64,000 nucleotides of DNA from Brachypterus glaber (Eukaryota; Arthropoda; Insecta; Coleoptera; Kateretidae), in NCBI GenBank assembly GCA_958510825.1, contig OY294054.1, positions 13,963,390 through 14,027,389 on the forward strand, in the 5' to 3' direction. A model generated the notes under the pieces. That model did no database searches, was not told where the DNA came from, and saw only the letters and a program-made list of their open reading frames with translations. Every line of letters starts with the position of its first letter. Positions within the stretch are counted from its first letter, which is position 1. This document shows, one piece after another, positions 1 through 12,305 of this stretch. The translations under genes were made by a program, and so were the position numbers.

Positions 1-651
1 AGAAAATATTTTCAGCCTTGAAAAAAAAAACTTATCATGTAAACAGAAAATTTAAAAATTACAAAACAATATCTTACACAATTATAGTTCTTTATTGGTC
101 GCTACTTAGGTAATAGTTTTTTTTTTAGTGTATATACTTATTTATAGAGTTCACATATTTAACTAAGGTGGGTGAGTCAATTATTGCCATGTTAAGAGAT
201 TTTATTATTTACTGCATTCAAATTTATTTGTAATCACCTGTAACTTTACTACATTAACAATAAACATATCTTTATTCTAATGGGTACAAAATAAACAAAC
301 TGCAGGAGCCTCAAAAAATATATAATGGCTTTTTAAAAAAGATTGCATAGTGACAATATAAGGAACCCACGTACTATCGATTATAATTTCATATCGGCCT
401 GTTGATTCTCTTCGAATAAAAAGCATAACCAAGATTTAGAACTCTCTGTTAGTTTCTTTTTTTGTTGTTTTTTGTTTTTTAATTTTTTTTTTCGAAAAAA
501 ACAGACATACTGGAAGTTCCATATATGACACAGAGAACGAACTAACAAGTTAAAGAGGGGTTGGCAATATTAGGAACATAGGCAATAATTGGCTCGCCTA
601 CCTTACCTAAAATTAAATTAATTAAAATACCTAAACTATATTTTTAAACAG
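1..651. other. Upstream intron (3' end); no gene seen
   Basis: AT-rich non-coding sequence ending in the acceptor tttttaaacag at 641-651. Homopolymer runs of A and T occur at 21-30, 119-126 and 467-492. I see no exon in it: no stretch combines an acceptor, an open frame and family-like residues. The preceding apolipophorin exon is therefore upstream of the window. Confidence 0.7.
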
Positions 652-849
652 GTTTATGGCAGAATGGAAGGTTTCGAGCATTATTTGGAGTCGATGTTTG
701 GTCCAAAAGGTAATTCGAATAATATTTCCGAAAACCTACCAATACCTAAAATGAGGTGGACAAGGAATGCCGATAGCAATGAATTAATAATTAATGAAAT
801 TGATAAAATGCCAAACCCAATGGAAGATGTCAATACTGAAGAACCCAAG
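652..849 (+). CDS. apolpp: Apolipophorin exon A (residues 1-66 of the window peptide)
   Basis: Enters and leaves in phase 0: acceptor tttttaaacag ends at 651 and donor gtaaga starts at 850. It reads VYGRMEGFEHYLESMFGPKG, a conserved segment at the end of the vitellogenin-N module and start of the DUF1943 lipid-cavity sheet, then a charged, less conserved linker ending NTEEPK. The ATG at 664 is internal; the four codons before it (V-Y-G-R) belong to the conserved motif, so it is not a start. The linker holds one minimal RxxR sequence (MRWTR, about residues 31-35). This could be considered as a processing site, but it lacks the usual basic P2 residue and I do not assign it. The next exon joins without changing frame and continues the family pattern (K|VSLGFKVFGNDL). 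Confidence 0.93.
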
Positions 850-1220
850 GTAAGAATTGAATCGTTTTATTTAAAAAGGATACACTAAAACTACCAAGAA
901 AATAAAACTTATCCTTATATTAAAATTAAATATGGTGGACAAAACAAATTTCTGATGATAGAAATTAAAAAAAAACATATAAAAAGATCTTAGAAAAAAA
1001 CAATTTTTTTATTGTTTTTTTTTATTTCTTTTTAAATAATTACTTTGAATTTTTACAAAAAAAAATTGTCGTTTGACCAATAAATTTATTTAAGAAAAAG
1101 TACATTGCGTTGTATTTCTCGTAAACTACAAAATACCGGGTGTTTTTCAAAGGTGGCTCGCCCCTATAACTTATTTATTCCTACAGATAAAATAATAAAA
1201 TTTAGAGTATTTTTTTTTAC

Positions 1221-2000
1221 TTCCGGTTTAACCGGTAACGACCCCTACTTTTGATTTTGAAAAGCAACAACCCCTATATTATACATATTTGGATTCTCCC
1301 TTAAATTCTGTGTATTATCTCAAATGTTTGTCAAATTTTTACAGCTTTTGTCATCTGGAAAGTCATTAAATCTATTTATTTTGGATCAAATATTAGTAAA
1401 AAAATACGAATTACTAAAAAATGTTTATTTTTAATTTTGCATCAAAACTAATCTTGGAATAATTTTTTTGCTTTTACTCAATTTTTTGCTTAATTTCGTC
1501 TATGGTTCGTCGATATTATAAAAAAGATAATATTTTTCTCTTTACAATGATACCAGTCAGTCAGTACGAACCAACAACACTTAGCGTATATTATTTTACA
1601 AACCTAAATTATTTTAAAGATATTGTGAAAATAAATATTTACTTTTTGGTATCATTGTAAGGAGATTTTTTTTTATTTATAGTAATATCGGCGAGCCATA
1701 GACGTGCTAACTTAAAGCAAAAAAAGGTTTTTTTCAAGTATAGTTTTCGTGTAAAATCAAAAGTAAACAGGTTTTTAATAAATTGTATTTTTTTACCAAT
1801 ATTTAATCCAAAATGAATAGATTTAGTGACTTTCCAGTAAAAAAATCTGAGAAAAAATTTTATTTAAAAAATTACTAAAGCTGTCAAAATTTGACAAACT
1901 TAGGATAAGACACAGAACTTAATGGAGAAACCAAATATGTAAAAATATACAGGGTTATTCATTTAAAAATCAAAAGTAGGGGTCGTTTCCGGTTTCCGAC
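1221..2000. repeat. Long foldback element, about 0.78 kb
   Basis: The left arm starts ttccggtttaaccgg at 1221 and runs to about 1555. It is mirrored, imperfectly, by 1645-2000 ending ggtttccgac. Matching pieces in reverse order include aacgacccctacttttgatt / aatcaaaagtaggggtcg, gaaagtcattaaatctattt / aaatagatttagtgactttc, and tacaatgatacc / ggtatcattgta near the centre. No coding capacity. It resembles a non-autonomous foldback transposon; target duplication is not clear. Confidence 0.65.
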
Positions 2001-2928
2001 AGGATTTTTGAGTTTTTTTCTGCACAAAAATTGACACAAAGACAGACTGACAGACTCAAGGATTTTTTAAAGATTTTTAGAATTCAATAAAAAAACACGT
2101 ATACATAAAAATTTGATCTAGGATAGTTTTTGACGAATTTGAAATTTGAAAACTATCGTATAATACTCTTCCAAGTAGCTCTACTTACATTGAAGAGTAT
2201 AATAAAATGGTGCATGTTTTGGGGCAATAATAATTGGTAAGTTGGAATATATTGGCTTGAGATTTATCTAAAATATCTCCCCTAACGGGATTTTCTTGAT
2301 AAAATCTCGCCAACACCCTAATAATGGCCATCTCACTCAAGGGCCATTCTAGAAAAAGTTAACCTGGATCTCAAATTTTAACAACTCAATATATAATTAA
2401 AATATACCGTCAAAGATTGGTTAAAACAATCCGCAAATTTGAAAATAATATTTATTTAAGCTGTACGAAAACCAGGTAAAAAAATTGTTACGTCAGTTAC
2501 GACTCATATTTATTATAATTTTGCCAAAAAAATACTGTAGATTACTTTAAATTTAACACCAATTAATAAATGTTTAATTTCTGACACATATTAAGAAAAT
2601 GGGAAATGAATGTGTTGAAGTGTTCGTCAGTTACGTAGGAATGGCCCTTAAGTCTATAGAATTGAATCAGTAATAACCTTTCTGTAAAAGATAGATTAAT
2701 GCGTTTCTAGGTATTTTAAATTACGTCTGTGACATTTTTTGTACGAGATGATCCGAGAAAAAATCTGTCGAATGTTTTTAAACCTGAAAATAAAATGTAA
2801 GTTTCTTTAATTGTCACACAGAAACTTTATTATTATCATTCTCTTCACAGCAATAGGCGCTAAAAGAGTATTGTACGCTGGTTTTGTAATATCCCAAATT
2901 GTCAAAATTAACCCTGGATCAAAAATTC

Positions 2929-2956
2929 ACGACGTGTATCCCCTAATACACGTCGT
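2929..2956. repeat. Perfect small hairpin
   Basis: Arms acgacgtgtat and atacacgtcgt around a 6-nt spacer. It lies inside an 87-codon open frame (2811-3074) that shows no family resemblance. Function unknown. Confidence 0.6.
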
Positions 2957-4702
2957 AAAGTGGGGGAATGGTGTGCACTTAAGCCTGATTGGCACGTTAT
3001 TAATGTTACAGAAATTTTATGTGGCAAACGAAGCATTACTTAAAAGACTACAAACGAGTATCATCAAAATTTAAGCAACTTTTACCGTAATCACAAAAAA
3101 AAATTAAAAGTACAAAAGTGCATTTGCGCATAATTCCCCGCCCCATGGGGCAATGGTGCGCACCTGTTTGGACATTATGCACAAAAGATAAAAACAGAAA
3201 ATAATGCAAACATATTTATTATAACATCCAAACCAAATATTTATTAAATACAAGATACAGGTTTTCAAAATCTAGACTTTTAAAAGAAATGTTTTGGAAT
3301 TTTTGATCTTTTAAAGCAAGTTTCCGAAACCCTTCTTTTAAAAATCTAGTTTTTAAAACTCTGTATAAATATCTTGTTTTCTACTTTTTATTTATACGTT
3401 ACATGTAATTACTAAAAGGCTTTTAACTTTAAAAACTTGTTTTTTGTTTGATTTTATTACAATTTAATTAAATGAGGGTGAACGCGCATCATTACCTCAT
3501 CTTGAACTTGAAAATAAATCACTTTATATAACAAAACTATTTAACTAAGTTTGGCAAAATTCCATAGATAAATTTAATTGATTATATATTTTAAGAATAT
3601 ATTTATTTTAGAATAATCGGTTAGGAATAATGAACTTACCGTTCTTTTTCGTACACGTGCAAAATAATAACAACAAACATTAACTGGGTCAACTTTGGTT
3701 TGCAGGAAATTAGCAACATTTTCAAAAAAAAAAATTTTTTGCCTTGAATCCGAAAATGATAATTGTTCTTTACGGAAACGCACCGTTTTTTTCTATGGCG
3801 ATTTTTTATATATATAATTAGTTTTGCCACACGTTATGGAAATCTGTTTTTGTTGGAAATAAAGTATATTCTAGTTATTTGGACCCCCCGAATCCGAAAT
3901 TGGTAATCGTTCTTTGCGGAAATGCACCTTTTTTTTTCTATTGTCATTTTTGAACTCAGGAGGGTCAATTTAGTTAGATGGTAAGTAATTTGTAACGATA
4001 TCAGATTTCTTGCGAACGAAAGTTGGGCTTTTTAACACCCATATTCAAATATTTTGAACAACTTCCATGTATCAGTAGCCATTCTTGGCACTTCTTAAGC
4101 ATGGATGCGGGAGATGTCTCAGAATACTGCGTAATATGAATTTTCGGTTGAGCGCTCGGTTACCCACTGCGCACGTTTTCCCTACTTTCCCCTACACGTA
4201 CTTTTTATAGAATTATCAACAATTTTCCAAAAATCCGTCCGTCGCTTTCTGTCACGTTTTTTTGTGCACACAATAACTCGAGAGTGGAATTCATAGGCAA
4301 AATTAAAAAAAATATATTTTACATTAAAAAGTTTCTGGGAATAAAGTGATCCAGAATTATTTATTATATATACCATTTTATACCAATATTAAAAAAAAAA
4401 CATTCATAAAGAAATATATATTAGGGACGCCGGTTTTTAATACATTGTAAAATTGAGTGATCGAACTCAAAAAAATCTTATTTTTGAAAGTATATCGGAA
4501 GAAAATGTATGTGAAAAGTATACTATGGAATGCGAAGCATTACATATCTTCACGGCTTGTTGATTAATGAAACCGTTTTTTCAGTTTTCTTAGGAAACGT
4601 TTTCTTTTAGAATAAACTGTTTGAATAAAAAGTGTCTTTTAATTTTAATTTATCGGTTTTAAATTACCCATTAAAATAAATAAAATTATTTGACTCATAT
4701 TT

Positions 4703-5150
4703 CGTCACCCCAGTATTGGTTTTTCGTATCTCCATTTTCGGACATTTTGAGGTTTTTACATATTTGTTTATCCACAAGCAAGTACTTTAGTGTCCAACAA
4801 ACATTTTATCAATATATGCTTTAGTTTCCAAAATAAATTTTTATCTCCACAAAATATTTTAAAATTCCAATATTGTTTGGCCGTATCTCCATTTTTGAAA
4901 GGGGGGTTTCCCGTAAATAAATAAATAAATAAATAAATAAGTTAGTTTTTTAGTTTCTTTTTGGAGATATGAAAAATAAACGGAACCTTTAATTTATTAA
5001 ATAAGAACACTTTTGGATAGGATTTTTATTAAACTATTGTAAGAAAAAGAGTTAAAACTGATACAGGATTAGATTTAAAAGATATTAAGAAAAACATTTT
5101 AAAACTCGATTTTTCGAAAATGGGATTTTTGGAGATACACTGGGGTGACG
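4703..5150. repeat. Inverted-repeat element with CGTCACCCCAGT ends
   Basis: cgtcaccccagt at 4703 is matched by actggggtgacg ending 5150. Adjacent inner matches (cgtatctccattttcg / tttggagata) extend the arms. The interior holds an (AAAT)n run at about 4917-4940. No open frame of note. Probably a MITE; superfamily not assigned. Confidence 0.55.
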
Positions 5151-5489
5151 ATGTAGTAGAAATTGCCGTTAAATGAATTTATTTTAATTTTGTCATAAAA
5201 AAAACCGAGAAGGAAAAATGATAAAAAATATATATTTTATTATACAGGCTTAGCTATATCCCTTTTATTACTTTATCAATAAAACTTTAATAAAAATATT
5301 ATAACTCAAAGTAACAAATTTAATATAGTCTTTTTTAGTATTAATATAATTGCAAACTCGAATGTTTAATATAGGATAAGAAGTTCGTAAAAAATTTAAT
5401 CTAATTTTCTACATACTCTTCGCCCTTGACAGGAAGGGAAATAAGTGTTCGTTATTGAAAAAAAGAGGGTTTACTGACAGAAAATCCTA

Positions 5490-6165
5490 TACTAAAACAT
5501 TGGGCGACAAAATCCTGACCAAAACTTAGAAGCGACTAAATTTATCTACGAAAGAATATCTAGGTCGAAATAACCTGGCTAAAAGTCAGATGCGACAAAA
5601 TTACCCGGCGACATAATATCCTGGCGAGAAAGTATTCCTGCCACAAAATATCCCGGCGAGAAAATATTTCAGCGAAAAAATATCCCGGCGAGAATATATT
5701 CCAGCGAAAAAATATCCCGGCGACAAAATATCCCGGTGACAAAATATCCCGACAAGAAAATATTCCAGCGACAAAATATCCCGGCAATAAAATAACCCGA
5801 CCACAAAATATTCTAGCGAAAAAAAATCCCTGGTAATAAGTATCTGGTGACACAACATCCCAGTAACAAAATATTGGTCAAAATATTCCGACTTAAAATA
5901 GGCGTGACAAAATATTTAGGCGACAAAATATATATTAGTCTGGATATTTTGTCGTCCGTATATTTTGTAGTCAAGTTTTTTTGTCGTCAGAGTAATTTTT
6001 TCTATATTATTTAAGGCGAAAGATTTTATCATTAAGATATTTTGTCGCGCCTTTTTGTTTGGGCTATTTTGCACCTGAATATTTTGTCGACACGATATTT
6101 TGGCGCAAGTATTTTTTATCAGGATAATTTGTACCCAAATTTTTGTCGCCGGGATATGTTGTTTA
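5490..6165. repeat. Degenerate ~16-bp tandem repeat arranged as an inverted pair
   Basis: The left block (5490-5935) repeats variants of gcgacaaaatatcccgg more than twenty times. The right block (5938-6165) carries the reverse complement sense (attttgtcgcc, atattttgtcg). The region reads as two overlapping open frames on the minus strand (5560-5858) only because a near-15/16-mer repeats without stops; the repetitive YFFAGIF-like peptide is a by-product. Such blocks occur inside DNA transposon remnants, but I cannot name a family. Confidence 0.75.
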
Positions 6166-6264
6166 GTTTTCCGCCTCTGTCGTTAAACCAAAAAAAAAAG
6201 TATTATGCTTTCGATTTCTTGAAAATACAAAATAAATTCGAAGGTTCGATTATCTGTTTTTATA

Positions 6265-6770
6265 CAGTGCGGTCCAAAAGTCACCCCCCCCTCTTAACTT
6301 TTGAACGAGTTCAGATATCGATTTCAAATTTAGAACTCTTAAATAAGACAACTTAAACTATCTTTAAGCATATATTTGATACTTTTATCTCTTAAAATGT
6401 GGGCAGGGGGGCATGGGGGGAATTTTTTTTTAATAGAAAGGGGGGTCGTGTGATACATCATTTTAAAGCCTTTAAAATTCTCTATATAACCATACATTTT
6501 TAAATTTTTTAAACATGTTATTTAAGGTTTTGATTTTTCAGTTTTTTGTGCTAAAAAAATAAATTTTTAAGTTTTTTTTTGTTAATTTTTATTTATGTCA
6601 ACTAAAACAAGTTGAAAAGTATAATTTACTTTTTTTCATTATGACATTAGGCAAATATAGGCTAAAAGATAGTTTAAGTTGTCTTATTTAAGAGTTCTAA
6701 ATTTGAAGTCGATATCTAAACTCGTTCAAAAGTTAAAGGGGGGGGGGGGGAGGACTTTTGGACCACACTG
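6265..6770. mobile_element. Tc1/mariner-like MITE (CAGTGCGGTCCAAAAGTC family), copy 1
   Basis: 506-bp element bounded by TA dinucleotides (6263-6264 and 6771-6772). Ends are cagtgcggtccaaaagtc and its near-complement gacttttggaccacactg. Terminal inverted repeats extend for about 110-120 bp, each with a C- or G-run next to the tip. No transposase frame. TA flanks and CAGTG termini are typical of Tc1/mariner-derived MITEs. A second copy lies at 49506-50158. Confidence 0.85.
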
Positions 6771-8419
6771 TATTATTTTATTTATATGAACCTATAAATC
6801 TACGTACACGCATAATATGTTTATAAGCTTATTCATACACTGTAAAATTTTTATATTCATTGAATTCGAACTCTAAAAGTCATATTTCCTCGAACAAGTC
6901 GATTTTTATTTTGAGTGTAACATCTTTTGATTTTACTCACACAAGTGATGTCATAAAAGTTTGCCGTCAAAGGGCACCATTTTTAGAAGTTTAAATAGAA
7001 CCTTATTATTTGTCCTAAATATTTTTAGTTATCAAATTTATTCATTTTGAAAATTTTACTCTGTATATTTTTTATTAGTTTATTCTCTTAGCTATATATT
7101 TTTTAAAAGACTATTTAATATCAAGAATTAAAGTATAAAATAAGTAAGGCTTGAAAAATTCGTTAAAGCTTAGCGTAGCGTTAATGTAAATCTAGCGGAA
7201 ATAAAACCATTACGTACAAGGTGTTAAAAAAAATTAAAACAAAATATTTCTTATATTACTTTTTTTATACAATTCATATGATAATTATTTTTTATTAATA
7301 TATTAACTAATAATAAATAGTTTTTATATTAAGGAAAGTAAGGAATTGTTATTCAAAAAAATTTAGGGGAAAATCCTACATGAGAAAAATAAGTGTTTTA
7401 ATAAGAGTACTCCAAACAATTAACGTGTTGAAGTAATACCTCAGAAACTGTTTGAGATATAGAGACTATTCATATTACACACAGTTTAGCAATGTTGTAT
7501 ATTTATACAGATTTATGTGAACATAACCTAGTTTTTTTTAGTCGTTGGTTTATGTTGTTGCTGGTTTCGTGTTTTTAATACTATGGGCGGCGTAACACCT
7601 TATTTAAATAGAGGGAATATATTCCTGACGAAAAACATAACTTAAAAATCTTAAAATGGCACTGTGTAAACGACTATTAGTTCCCCCCCCTTTTTTTTGT
7701 TGAACTTTTTTTATTCTTTTTTTGTTTTGTATTTTTTTTTCTATGATAAAAATTACTCGCTCCATGGCAATATTTTTGGCAGCTACCGTACATTCTGTAT
7801 TTATTTAAAAAAAATCGAATTGGTTAAAGATAAAAAAAACATCGTTAAAATCTTGGCAAATATTGTTTTAAATATGTATGCTGCTTTTTTGGCCTGTGCC
7901 TTATTACCCAGCTTACTCTTATAATAAAACTTTCAGACAATAAAAGATATTTTCCTTTTTTTTTTAATTTTCGAGATAATTAAATTATAAAATGGTTGCC
8001 AAGCCACCCTGAGGATTCAGCAGTTTATCATTTTATTTTAATATAATTATTTTGTTAAAAAACTCGACTATTCAGTTTCATTATAAAAAGCAGAGTTAAA
8101 AAAATGTAATATAATGAAATTTTTCCAGTTTTTAATTTCTGAATACACTTAAACAAACAAATTACCGTCGCAAAAGCTTTTATTGTTTATCTTTAAAATG
8201 GTACACAGACAAAAATAATATGCTAATCCAAATAAATATTATTTAAACCAAGTAAATGTTAACTTTATACACACAACAACATATATGCATATTTTCTTAT
8301 GGTAGCAGATACTATTGTGACATACTACGGTATTATTTCGACATAATTCAATTTCAATTTAACAAAATTATTTTGTAGACCTATTTAAATTAGGTATTAA
8401 AGATTTATTAGTCAAATAA

Positions 8420-8765
8420 TTAATTTTTCAGAAAATGTTTGATGTTTTTAAAGAAATCTTGACCGAAATTCCTACTTTCAACCCCTCAAAAAACTGTCTA
8501 AAAAATTAAAAAATATGTTTAAATAGCGAAATTAATCTGCTTTATAATGATCACGATCCAAACATAAACATAAAACATAAACATCCTCTTTCCATTAAAA
8601 AAAAATGCTCTATATGTCCCCCGCTCATTTTAAAAGCTGAAAGTATCAAATATATGCCAAAAGATAGCTAAAGTTTTCTTATTTGCGTATTTAAATATTG
8701 AAGCCGATATCTTAATTCCTTTAAAAGTTAACAGGAACTAGGTTACTTTTGGACGCCGCCGTATA
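8420..8765. mobile_element. Decayed, 5'-truncated copy of the CAGTGCGGTCC MITE
   Basis: 8620-8760 resembles the right half of the elements at 6265 and 49506: ccccgctcattttaaaagct, then caaatatatgccaaaagatag, then a diverged cttttggacgccgccgta end. 8425-8480 resembles the interior of the 49506 copy (tttcaacccc). The left terminal repeat is missing. Confidence 0.55.
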
Positions 8766-9780
8766 ACTGCAATATTAGAGGAAAGGAAGCAAATATGGGC
8801 TACCCATTTTATTTTTTCTTGTAAAAAAATAAATAAAAGTTTAGTTCCAATACCAAACGTACCCAACGATAGGTATATTAATTAGTGAGAACCTGTTATA
8901 AATTCATATTGATTAAAACAAATAATAAATTCATTATTTCGTAAATAGTGAGAAGGTGCACTTTTGTGTCCATTTGAAATTGGCCCTAAATATGGGCTGC
9001 CCCCAAAAGTGTAATAAATATTAGATTTGAAGTGGCAATCAATCTTATTGGTCGCAATAAGTTAAAAGTATAAAAGTTATATCTAAAATGAAATAATAAA
9101 TCAAATAACTCCTAATATAGAACGTGGTATATTAAACATTTTTAAAGCTTTGAAGGTAACCATCTCGTACTGCCTCATCGCTATTATAGCGCGTTCCATA
9201 TCGCCCTCGTTCCATTTTCTTCTATTCTTGGCTGTTGCTGATCTTTTCTTGGCCTCCTAAAAAAATTCTAGGCTTAAATACATAGTTCTATATAGCCCAT
9301 AATAGAAACACAGGGATGGCCCATATTGCAAAAATACTCGGTGTATACAACAAAAGAGGTTATGTCTAAAACTCAGTAATTAGAAGAAAACTAATAAGCA
9401 CACATCAAAGCCCGATTATGTGGCTCTAATTTGTTGCAGAAATGGTTTTGAAAACGTTGTTATCTATCAGGTAACGGAATTTATAAACTTACCTAAAAAA
9501 GTTCTGTGGCTTTCTGAAAAGGACGGAAAATAAAAATAAATTCTCAAACTTCAACGAATGTATGAATTAATTAATGAATCTTTACTGTGGAAGTTTAACT
9601 TCGCCATTTACGATTTGCGATAGTCGGATGCAGAGAACTGCATCGGATAGCTGAGAAACCCACCTGGCCCATATTACAAGACCTAGCCCACATTTGCTAC
9701 CCTTCCTCTAATATATTTATATATTTATTCGAAAGGGCCTTTTTATAATTATTTGCAATTTTGGCGAAGGCGCTTTTCTA

Positions 9781-11115
9781 CAGAGTGTCCGTTTTTCGAC
9801 CTCAAGCATGGGTATCTCGGTTATTATTAGAGATACAAGATCGGTTAAATTAGGAAAAAGTTGCGCATTTTTATACTGATCAATAATCTAAATTAAAAAA
9901 TAAACTTTTAGTTTTTTGTCTTTTAATTATTGGAAAAAGATAAAAATCCTGAGTTTCGTTTTTATTTTTTTTAGAAATAACTGATAAAGCTAGACGTTTT
10001 TAACTGAAACATTGTAAAGGTTCTGCAAGGAATCTAAATCTGTTATATTTTCAATGACATTTTAGATTGCAAGAATTACAACACCTAACTTCGTTTTTTT
10101 TATGGGCTCCATTTTCTATTTTTACATTTTTGAATATATATTTTTTTCTGATTACGATATATATGTCATTATTTCGCAGAGTGTTTTGAAAACAACAAAG
10201 CAATTAAATTAATGAGGGTTAGGTTTGAAACTGTAAACATTGGCAATATGACATTTCCACCTAGGCGCATGCATGAGCTCGGCATTTAGATTATCAAAAT
10301 TTGAGAAGCGGCTAATTGCAGATTTAAATGCCGAGTACACGCATGGGCTTAGGTGGCAGTGTCAAACTGACAATATTTAAAGTTGCAAACCTAACCTCCG
10401 TTAATTTAATTGCTTCGTTGTTTCCAAAGCACTCTGCGCAAAATTATTTTTTTTTTATTATCGCTCAAAATGTAAGACTGAGACACGAGATGTGTGATAC
10501 ATTATCGTAATCAGAAAAAAAAACTGTATAAAAAATGTAAAAATCTAAAATGGCGCCCATAAGAAAAAACGAAGTTAAGTGTTGTAGCTCTTGCATCTAA
10601 ATGACCATGGAAAATATGAAAAAGTCCAAACAGATTTAGATTCCTCAACAATGTTTTAGTTAAAGACGTCTAGCTTTGTCGGTTTTCGCTCAAAAAAATA
10701 AAAACGAAACGAATTTCTATTGTTTTTGCGATAATTAAAAAACTGACAAGTGAACTTTTCTTTTAGATTTTTGATCAGCATAAAAATGCGCAACATTTTC
10801 CTAATTTACCAACGAACTAATAACTCTTCTCTCTAGAATAGGCATTTCATTCGTAAAAACTGACAAAAACGTAGCCAACATATACATTCATCTGTCTTAC
10901 TCGCACATATTTGTTCTAACAAAGACAACCATAACAGATACTGGTTATTGTTATTGTTCAGGCCTGAATATACCTACTATTTGTTTACAAACAAACCGAG
11001 ATGTTGGCGATACTTTGTATTAACGGTATGCGTATTCTAGAGAGAAGAGTTATTAGTTCGTTGTAATTTACCGACCTTGTATTTCTTATAATAACCGAGA
11101 AACCCTTCTTGGTGT
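9781..11115. mobile_element. Long foldback (CAGRGTGTSCG family), copy 1, interrupted by a hAT-like MITE
   Basis: The left end cagagtgtccgtttttcgac is preceded by TA (9779-9780). About 0.5 kb of sequence is mirrored in 10305-10809 plus 11072-11115, with the centre near 10300. Paired pieces include gatacaagatcggttaaatt / cgaccttgtatttctt and atgccgagtacacgcatggg / gcgcatgcatgagctcggca. The outer right end has decayed. The 254-bp MITE at 10810-11063 sits inside the right arm, so it is the younger insertion. A better kept copy is at 28369-28987. Confidence 0.75.
10810..11063. mobile_element. 254-bp hAT-like MITE, copy 1
   Basis: Perfect terminal inverted repeats of at least 31 bp (caacgaactaataactc ... 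gagttattagttcgttg). Flanked by an exact 8-bp direct repeat, taatttac, at 10802-10809 and 11064-11071. An 8-bp target duplication is characteristic of the hAT superfamily. No coding capacity. The interior carries small palindromes such as gtttgtttacaaacaaac. Two more copies of the same length are at 15783-16036 and 22102-22355. Confidence 0.92.
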
Positions 11116-11527
11116 GAATGATCAAAATAAATAAATGCAATAGTTTAGAATAAAGGATATTATTTATTTATATTTTTTTACATTTTTTTTCTGGAAAAAC
11201 TACAATTTATGATTTATGTCTGGTGTAAATCTTTAAACTTTTTGTATTGAAATAGTTCAGTAGACAGGTAGTTTAAAACGACAAATATACTCTCTATGGC
11301 TCAACTTTTTTTTAGAAAATTATACTGTTTCAGAAACATTGTTTTATAAGCACTGTTTTAAAGCTACAGCTACAAAACAAAAAAATAAATTGCTAAGTAG
11401 TCAAGTTTTACCCTAAGGGAACGTAAAATTCTACATGTCTACTACCTGTCTATGAGACTATCGTAAAAGACCAACGTTAAACTGAACTTGCACTCGATTA
11501 ATTTTTAATTTTAATGGTTGTCAACAG

Positions 11528-11656
11528 GTGTCCCTGGGATTTAAAGTGTTTGGTAATGATTTAAAATATACCACGCTAAATGGTAAAGGAGAAATAAAAG
11601 ATGCCCTTGGAAAACTCAACCCGGTGAATTATCTGAAGCGAATACTCTCAGGAAAG
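11528..11656 (+). CDS. apolpp: Apolipophorin exon B (residues 67-109)
   Basis: Phase 0 at both ends: acceptor ggttgtcaacag ends at 11527 and donor gttagt starts at 11657 (usable but not consensus). It encodes 43 residues beginning VSLGFKVFGNDLKYTTLNG and ending NYLKRILSGK. In apolipophorins this hydrophobic/charged alternating segment belongs to the DUF1943 sheet that lines the lipid cavity and directly precedes the exon C sequence, so I infer no exon is missing on either side. The exon is isolated, with more than 10 kb of intron on both flanks. It has no ATG, and its identification rests on splice phase and family resemblance. Confidence 0.92.
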
Positions 11657-11971
11657 GTTAGTATGGAAAATCGTTTTTCTTGTTTTATTTAGAGCTCATT
11701 TACATTGTGTATATCAATGAAAGGTAATTAGGTTTTTCTTCCTTTTTCTTTCAACTTTTCTTTTTCCATTTACTTATTTATTTAAGGGATGTTCACAAAT
11801 TACGTCACCTAATTGTTTTGCTATTTTTGGATCTCCTCAGTACTTTTCAATTGCTTTTTAATTTGCACAGTCTAGCACGAACGGCAGTATAAATATTGAA
11901 GCATTAGAGGCCACGTCTTTTTGAAGTCGCCTGGGGTTTCTGACACCCCACGTGTCATAATAAGTAATATT

Positions 11972-12305
11972 TATTTTCCTACAACCTAGCTAGTAGTTAG
12001 TGCCTATTTTCCACCCGTTGCCTATGACAATGGTTGAAAAGTGAAAATTAGTTGATTTTTTACATCTGCTGTCAGAAAATGAGTAAACGTGAAACACATA
12101 ACCTTAAATTGACAAATTAATATTTTAAGACAATTTTTGCGTCTTTTGGATGTTTAGGTCGTAGAAAAAATAATATACCGACCTCGACGCAAACTATTTC
12201 GGTGGACTTCGAAAGATTTTTTACTCGGCTGCGTCTCATAAAAAAATAAGCACTCTCTTGCACTGAAAACTAGGTTCGCGTACTCGGTGCGTAATATACT
12301 ATTAT
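11972..12305 (+). repeat. TTTCCTACRACCTAG interspersed repeat, copy 1
   Basis: Starts ttttcctacaacctagctag and shares about 330 bp with 21571-21880, including ttccacccgttgcc, gacaaattaat and ggttcgcgtactcggtgcgt followed by aatatac. The first 195 bp have inverted ends (tttcctacaaccta / taggtcgtagaaaa), so an internal MITE unit is likely. The downstream part is also shared, so the mobile unit is probably longer. Confidence 0.7.

Larger units (their letters stand above)
850..11527. other. Intron A-B, 10.7 kb, repeat-filled
   Basis: Contains foldbacks at 1221-2000 and 4703-5150, the degenerate 16-bp repeat block 5490-6165, the TA-flanked MITE 6265-6770, a decayed relative at 8420-8765, and a long foldback 9781-11115 with a nested hAT-like MITE. 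The stretches 2005-2330, 3160-4690, 5155-5400, 6775-8400 and 8770-9770 hold only AT-rich sequence in which I see no gene. A 96-nt G/C-poor poly-T rich tract near 7690-7740 is low-complexity. Two inverted 12-bp arms (acgacgtgtat at 2929 and its complement ending 2956) make a small perfect hairpin. Confidence 0.7.

Noticed and set aside
664..666. ATG at 664 as a protein start
   Set aside because: The conserved motif starts four codons earlier, directly after a splice acceptor, so the ATG is internal to an exon.
2811..3074. 87-codon frame MSHRNFIIII...
   Set aside because: Overlaps a perfect hairpin, lacks family resemblance and has no supporting context; likely chance.
5560..5858. Minus-strand open frames of 85-97 codons
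   Set aside because: Produced by a 16-bp repeat without stops; the peptide is repetitive and not family-like.
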